A stretch of 64,000 nucleotides of DNA from an uncultured Bacteroidaceae bacterium. Lineage in GTDB: Bacteria; Bacteroidota; Bacteroidia; Bacteroidales; Bacteroidaceae. A model generated the notes under the pieces. The model did not search any database. It was given only the letters and a program-made list of their open reading frames with translations, and was not told the DNA's origin. Below, in pieces: positions 60,312-64,000 of this stretch (positions are counted from its first letter, which is position 1; each line of letters begins with the position of its first letter). The translations under genes and the position numbers were made by a program. The stretch is taken from positions 1 through 64,000 of the forward strand of contig CALULY010000004.1 of assembly GCA_944321635.1 (NCBI GenBank), read 5' to 3'.

Positions 60312-60737
60312 ATGACACTGATTAGAAGGAATCAAAACTGGTTGCCAGGGTTCTTTAATGACTTCATGGACAACAATTGGATAGAAAGAGTCAACTCGAC
60401 ACTCCCGGCCGTCAACGTGATGGAGACGGAGAACGAGTACAAAGTGGAGCTTGCCGCTCCTGGTTTGACCAAGGACGACTTCAATGTCCACGTCGATGAG
60501 GACAACAACCTCGTTGTGAATGTGGAGAAGAAGACCGAGGACAACGAGAAAGGCAAGGATGGCCGCTACCTCAGGAGGGAGTTTTCTTACAGCAAATTCC
60601 AGAGGACACTTGTCCTGCCTGACGATGTTGACAAAGACAACATCTCGGCTAAAGTCGAGAATGGTGTGTTGAACATCGACCTTCCGAAGATTAAAAAGGA
60701 AGAGACCACTGTCCGCAAGAGCATCGAGGTCAAATGA
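60312..60737 (+). CDS. Small heat-shock protein, Hsp20/alpha-crystallin family
   Basis: 141 aa with a strong AAGGAGG ribosome site 7 nt before the ATG. An alpha-crystallin domain spans ~residues 30-130: NVMETENEYKVELAAPGLTK, FSYSKFQRTLVLPDDVDKDN and AKVENGVLNIDLPK (the A-x-x-x-n-G-v-L signature). It is an ATP-independent holdase that keeps unfolding proteins soluble. It stands alone with a sigma-54-type promoter and its own terminator. Confidence 0.93.
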   Translation: MTLIRRNQNWLPGFFNDFMDNNWIERVNSTLPAVNVMETENEYKVELAAPGLTKDDFNVHVDEDNNLVVNVEKKTEDNEKGKDGRYLRREFSYSKFQRTLVLPDDVDKDNISAKVENGVLNIDLPKIKKEETTVRKSIEVK

Positions 60738-60769
60738 TGACCCTTTGAACACTTGACCACACAAATCAA

Positions 60770-60797
60770 GCCCCCGCACGGTACGCCGCGCGGGGGC
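60770..60797 (+). terminator. Terminator of the hsp20 gene
   Basis: GCCCCCGC pairs with GCGGGGGC, followed by TTTTGTTTTT. It lies 33 nt past the stop. Confidence 0.88.
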
Positions 60798-60822
60798 TTT
60801 TGTTTTTGTGACAGGGGTGAGA

Positions 60823-62976
60823 TCACAGATGCAAGTCAGCGTCCCTTTCGAGATGGTAGTCAACGAGCTTGTCGCAACTGCTCCTGACCCTCTTGCCTGC
60901 ATCAGTGTCCCCGTACTCCTCGGCCGCCGTGCGCAGGTTGCCGAAGTCGCATAGTGTCCGGGCTTTCCACTCATCATCGGTGGCGGTAGCCAACGCCAGT
61001 CGGAGCAGAGCATCTGACAGTGCCAGGGCTTTGGCCTTGTCCTGCCCCACTTGCCAAAGGGTTTCCCCGCAGAATACCCCGTAGCCATAGTGCAGGCCAT
61101 CCGTCTCTGTGTCGCTCGTCCACTTGTAGTACTGCGTCAGCTCCCAACATTTCCCGAAGGAATTGCGCAAGCCGGTGGCATACCTCACCATCATTTTGGC
61201 GCGTGAGTCAGGATCAGCCTCCCGCTTCATGTCTTGCTGGAGCGACAGCATCTCACGGGCGAATTGCAGCCTGAAATCTTTCCCGCCGTCAATCCGTTTG
61301 TTGCTCAAGTCAAACGGTGAGCGGTCCATCTCGACATTCAACTCTGCTTTTGTAGCATTGCTCACCTGGCCGAGATATTGCACCGCTGTCGCATAGTCCA
61401 TCGCACGCAAGCAGCGCGTCCCTATGATGTCGGCGACGTAGCTTGCCCCCTTGCCCCGCGCATTGGTGAATGTGTCGAATGCGTCCGTCGGATTGTACAG
61501 GCGGGCGTGATAAGCCTTCAGGCTCTGAAGGTCTATCGTGTCGGCCATGATGAAGAAGTCATTGCTGTAATTGTGCCAACGGAAATCGCTGGCCCATGCG
61601 GGGAAGGCGAAGCTCCCGTTCCTTTCCAGCAGGTTGACAAGGCGGAATTCAGCCATGCCCGCCAATTGCAAAGCGCGGACGGGTTTGCCGGCATCGAGCA
61701 TACGGGGGCATATCTCGCCGAGGACGATGCGGCGCATCATGTCGTTCCAGTAGTAGAAGCTCTGGTTGCTGTCAATGTTGTACACTTTGTCGGCCACCCT
61801 TTGTGACAGGTTGGCGGCGACCTTCGCGTCCAGCCAGCGGAGTTGCGCGAGGAGATGCTGCTCATAGCGGCTGTCGTTAGGCATCGTTTTGGCATCGAGG
61901 TACATCCTCATCACCTTGACACTCTCTTTGACCACCCGCGAGGCGGGGGCTTTCTCGGCGCGGGCGAGGATGCCGGACGCTTCCCTTGCGTTGCCCTGCA
62001 AATTGGCGATGAATGCTGCGGCGTAGAGCCACATTGCCCTGTCCTCCACCATGCTGTCCTGCGCTATTTGCAAGGCGAGTGACTTGAGCTGCAATGCTTC
62101 TTCCGGTACGTCCCTTTTGGTGTCGCCCCAATAATAATGGCCTGTCGGCTCCAGATGGCGGATATATCTCTGCAACTCCTCGCGGAGGTAGTCGTTGTTG
62201 GGACTGTACTCATAGACAAAACGCAGTTTGTCAACGAAGCTGCCCTTATCCTTTTCGTCCACGCAGGCAAACATGCCCCAGGCATCTCCCGCCCATGCGT
62301 AGAGTTGCAAAGCCTCCTCGTTGTGCCCGGTGCGGTAGTGGCTGCCCGCTGCATAGCCTGCCGCCATCCGCCTCATCAGATTGTCTTCGGGCAATGATGA
62401 AATGTCCTCTTTCCACAGTTGGATGCATTGGTCGTATCGCCCGAGCGTGAACATCGCCCGCATGGCTTGCAACAACCAGCGGTCGCGCAACCTGCCGCTC
62501 TGGGACAGGGACTTGTCAACTATTTCATCGAGTGTCATCGGTCCGCCCATCCGCATTGTCGGGTAGTACCACGGCGAGTTGTATTTGCCACGCACGACCT
62601 CATTGACCTTGGCAACGTACAAGAATTCTGCCGCGTCGCCGCCATCCGCCCGCAACCACAGCATGAAACGGTTGCCGCCATTGTAGCTTTTCGCCGTGCG
62701 CAACGAGTCAAACGGCTCTAAAGGTATCTTGTAGACGACCTGGTATATGTCCTCCAGCGGCACACCACTGCCCGCCAGCCGTTGCCACTCACGGCAGTTG
62801 TCCTTTGCACCTTTGTTGTAGGCGAACGGGTCATCGCACGGTTCGCCCTCCAAGTCCATGACCCGGAACATATAGTAACAACGCGGATAGTAGTAATCAT
62901 AGCCGCAAGCCTCCGCCACTTGCGTTGCCACGGCGAACAGGATGCTAATCGCCAGCGTAAATCTTATCGATCTCAT
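60823..62976 (-). CDS. Secreted helical-repeat protein of unknown function
   Basis: 717 aa with a signal peptide (ends ..TQVAEA) and a short Cys/Tyr-rich start of the mature part (CGYDYYYPRCYYMF). The body is made of TPR-like helical hairpins (YAAGSHYRTGHNEEALQLYA, ARTLCDFGNLRTAAEEYGD). Proteins of this kind, paired with the small lipoprotein upstream, recur in Bacteroidales; I know no function for them. The start overlaps the end of the lipoprotein gene by 32 nt, so the two are translationally linked. Confidence 0.75.
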   Translation of the reverse strand: MRSIRFTLAISILFAVATQVAEACGYDYYYPRCYYMFRVMDLEGEPCDDPFAYNKGAKDNCREWQRLAGSGVPLEDIYQVVYKIPLEPFDSLRTAKSYNGGNRFMLWLRADGGDAAEFLYVAKVNEVVRGKYNSPWYYPTMRMGGPMTLDEIVDKSLSQSGRLRDRWLLQAMRAMFTLGRYDQCIQLWKEDISSLPEDNLMRRMAAGYAAGSHYRTGHNEEALQLYAWAGDAWGMFACVDEKDKGSFVDKLRFVYEYSPNNDYLREELQRYIRHLEPTGHYYWGDTKRDVPEEALQLKSLALQIAQDSMVEDRAMWLYAAAFIANLQGNAREASGILARAEKAPASRVVKESVKVMRMYLDAKTMPNDSRYEQHLLAQLRWLDAKVAANLSQRVADKVYNIDSNQSFYYWNDMMRRIVLGEICPRMLDAGKPVRALQLAGMAEFRLVNLLERNGSFAFPAWASDFRWHNYSNDFFIMADTIDLQSLKAYHARLYNPTDAFDTFTNARGKGASYVADIIGTRCLRAMDYATAVQYLGQVSNATKAELNVEMDRSPFDLSNKRIDGGKDFRLQFAREMLSLQQDMKREADPDSRAKMMVRYATGLRNSFGKCWELTQYYKWTSDTETDGLHYGYGVFCGETLWQVGQDKAKALALSDALLRLALATATDDEWKARTLCDFGNLRTAAEEYGDTDAGKRVRSSCDKLVDYHLERDADLHL

Positions 62977-63913
62977 CGTCCGTGTAGTGTTTCAGTTGCG
63001 CTTCGTCAAGGTGGTAGATGATGTTGCCCCGTGCGGGACGGCCGAGGCATTGCTCCACAAGACGTTTTGTCTGCATTATGTCTTGGTATGATGCCCGTTC
63101 CCGCCGCAGCTCTTGTCCCTTGTCAAGCACGATGTTGTCGGGGTTGGAGACGAGAGCCTCGAAGTCTCCGTCGCGGAACATCACGCCCCATCCGAATGCG
63201 GGATAGGCGTAGTCGAGCGGGATGCCGTATTCCATTTTGCCTTTCACGTATGCTTTCACGTCGTCCACATCGAGTATCGAGTTGCGTGTCTCGGCATTTT
63301 TGAAAGACCCCGTGTTGTAAAGCATCAGAACTCCCCTGTCCACAGGCATGGCATCCTCCTCCAGTTGATGCAGGCGCACCGTGATGCTCAGTTGCATCGA
63401 GTCCTCGTGCAACTTGCTCTGTGCCGCCTTGCATAGGGCGGCGTAGGTCGTGCGCGAATTCTCTGTCCAGTCACAATCAAACTGTACCTCCTTGATACGT
63501 CCGAGACGGTTGTACCGCGCCATGGCCTTGACCCTCTCGACGATCAGCGCGGCATATTCGTCCGTCTGCCCTCCCATCCCGTAGAGGGCATCAAGGGTGA
63601 TGAAGACGGCAGGGACGACCTCAATGCCGTCGGGGACGGGGGCGGCGAACTGTGTGGTGGCAATCGGGACCGGCGCGTCCTCACCCTTCTGGTCGTCATG
63701 CCCGATGGCGACGTCAAACATCTTGATGTAGATGCGCCGGACATCGTGCCTGTCGAGCCAGTCAAGCTCCGTGGCGTCAGGCGCGAAGGTGGATTTCCAG
63801 TGGTAGACTGCGTTGCACTGTCCGCTGTCACCGCTTGTGGCAGGTTTGCCGCACGCTGCCACGAGTGTGGCAAGCAGTGCGGCGGTCAACAGATTGAGCG
63901 GGGTTTTCTTCAT
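62945..63913 (-). CDS. Lipoprotein with a predicted TIM-barrel-like body, partner of the repeat protein
   Basis: 322 aa from the ATG at 63913 (MKKTPLNLL..), with lipobox LVAAC. The mature part begins AVYHWKSTFAPDATELDWLD and goes on with barrel-like strands (RIYIKMFDVAIGH; EVQFDCDWTENSRTTY; GVLMLYNTGSFKNAETRN; YAYPAFGWGVMF). The alternating strand/helix pattern with acidic residues at strand ends suggests a glycoside-hydrolase-like barrel, but no catalytic pair can be assigned. It overlaps the helical-repeat gene by 32 nt. An upstream ATG at 63964 would add a segment unlike a signal peptide. Confidence 0.75.
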   Translation of the reverse strand: MKKTPLNLLTAALLATLVAACGKPATSGDSGQCNAVYHWKSTFAPDATELDWLDRHDVRRIYIKMFDVAIGHDDQKGEDAPVPIATTQFAAPVPDGIEVVPAVFITLDALYGMGGQTDEYAALIVERVKAMARYNRLGRIKEVQFDCDWTENSRTTYAALCKAAQSKLHEDSMQLSITVRLHQLEEDAMPVDRGVLMLYNTGSFKNAETRNSILDVDDVKAYVKGKMEYGIPLDYAYPAFGWGVMFRDGDFEALVSNPDNIVLDKGQELRRERASYQDIMQTKRLVEQCLGRPARGNIIYHLDEAQLKHYTDDEIDKIYAGD

Positions 63914-63975
63914 GTCTTGTCGTTTCGTTTTGTCGTATGCAAAATTGTGGGAAAAGCACTTCACCGCAGCATGAA

Positions 63976-64000
63976 AAAAGGGCGGCTGTACGAAAGCCGC
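63976..64000 (-). terminator. Terminator of a gene beyond the right edge
   Basis: AGCCGC and GCGGCT arms (63995-64000 and 63982-63987), read on the reverse strand, are followed by CCCTTTTTTC. It points to a reverse-strand gene ending just past 64000. Confidence 0.7.

Overview
This 64 kb window looks like the chromosome of a GC-rich member of the Bacteroidales, probably Muribaculaceae or a near relative. The signs are Bacteroidetes-type promoters (TTTG, about 19 nt, then TAnnTTTG), Mfa-type fimbriae, GEVED and Por-type surface proteins, the purH-mreBCD-mrdA-rodA block, and RM, AraC, XRE and Nudix-HTH families common in this order. The taxonomic call is inference. No rRNA, tRNA or CRISPR array was seen.

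Layout. 1-2.1 kb: the end of a drug-efflux operon (ABC-2 permease, HlyD lipoprotein) behind a type I methylase remnant. 2.2-6.9 kb: a GEVED surface protein and a secreted sulfatase cut by an in-frame TAG. 7.2-8.7 kb: a Nudix-HTH regulator under three tandem palindromic operators, then a VWA protein. 8.9-15.2 kb: ribD, a second GEVED protein, an intergenic composite repeat, and an overlapping prmC-recX-comF operon. 15.3-22.7 kb: purH and the rod-shape/elongation genes mreB, mreC, mreD, mrdA and rodA. 22.7-26.5 kb: an AT-rich BcgI-like restriction-modification island whose specificity gene is built from three modules joined at poly-G tracts. 26.9-41.1 kb: an AraC regulator with a poly-G tract in its leader, followed by a complete Mfa1-type fimbrial operon ending in a 1,535-residue surface protein. 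41.2-47.2 kb: menA, a membrane-linked AraC regulator, a lytic transglycosylase, a DUF1016 nuclease coupled to pdxB, and exonuclease III. 47.3-57.1 kb: an accessory, defence-like region. It has an ordered array of 22-bp-period motifs, a GmrSD-like DUF262/DUF1524 protein with a second DUF262 protein, and then a compact operon between two copies of a long perfect palindrome. That operon encodes a soluble FtsK-like ATPase, a 45-aa protein, a fusion of a uracil-DNA-glycosylase-like domain with an FtsZ-like GTPase domain, and a two-TM protein. 57.1-64 kb: rtcB with a phosphoesterase, a PAP2 protein, an Hsp20 gene behind a sigma-54-type promoter, and two secreted proteins.

The two strongest candidates for new biology are the FtsK/UDG-FtsZ/two-TM operon (52.5-56.9 kb), which I do not recognise as a described system, and the phase-variable three-module specificity gene (22.7-24.3 kb). 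In the latter, the present tract lengths join modules 1 and 2 and leave module 3 one base out of frame. All family calls come from reading translations and motifs, without database searches.
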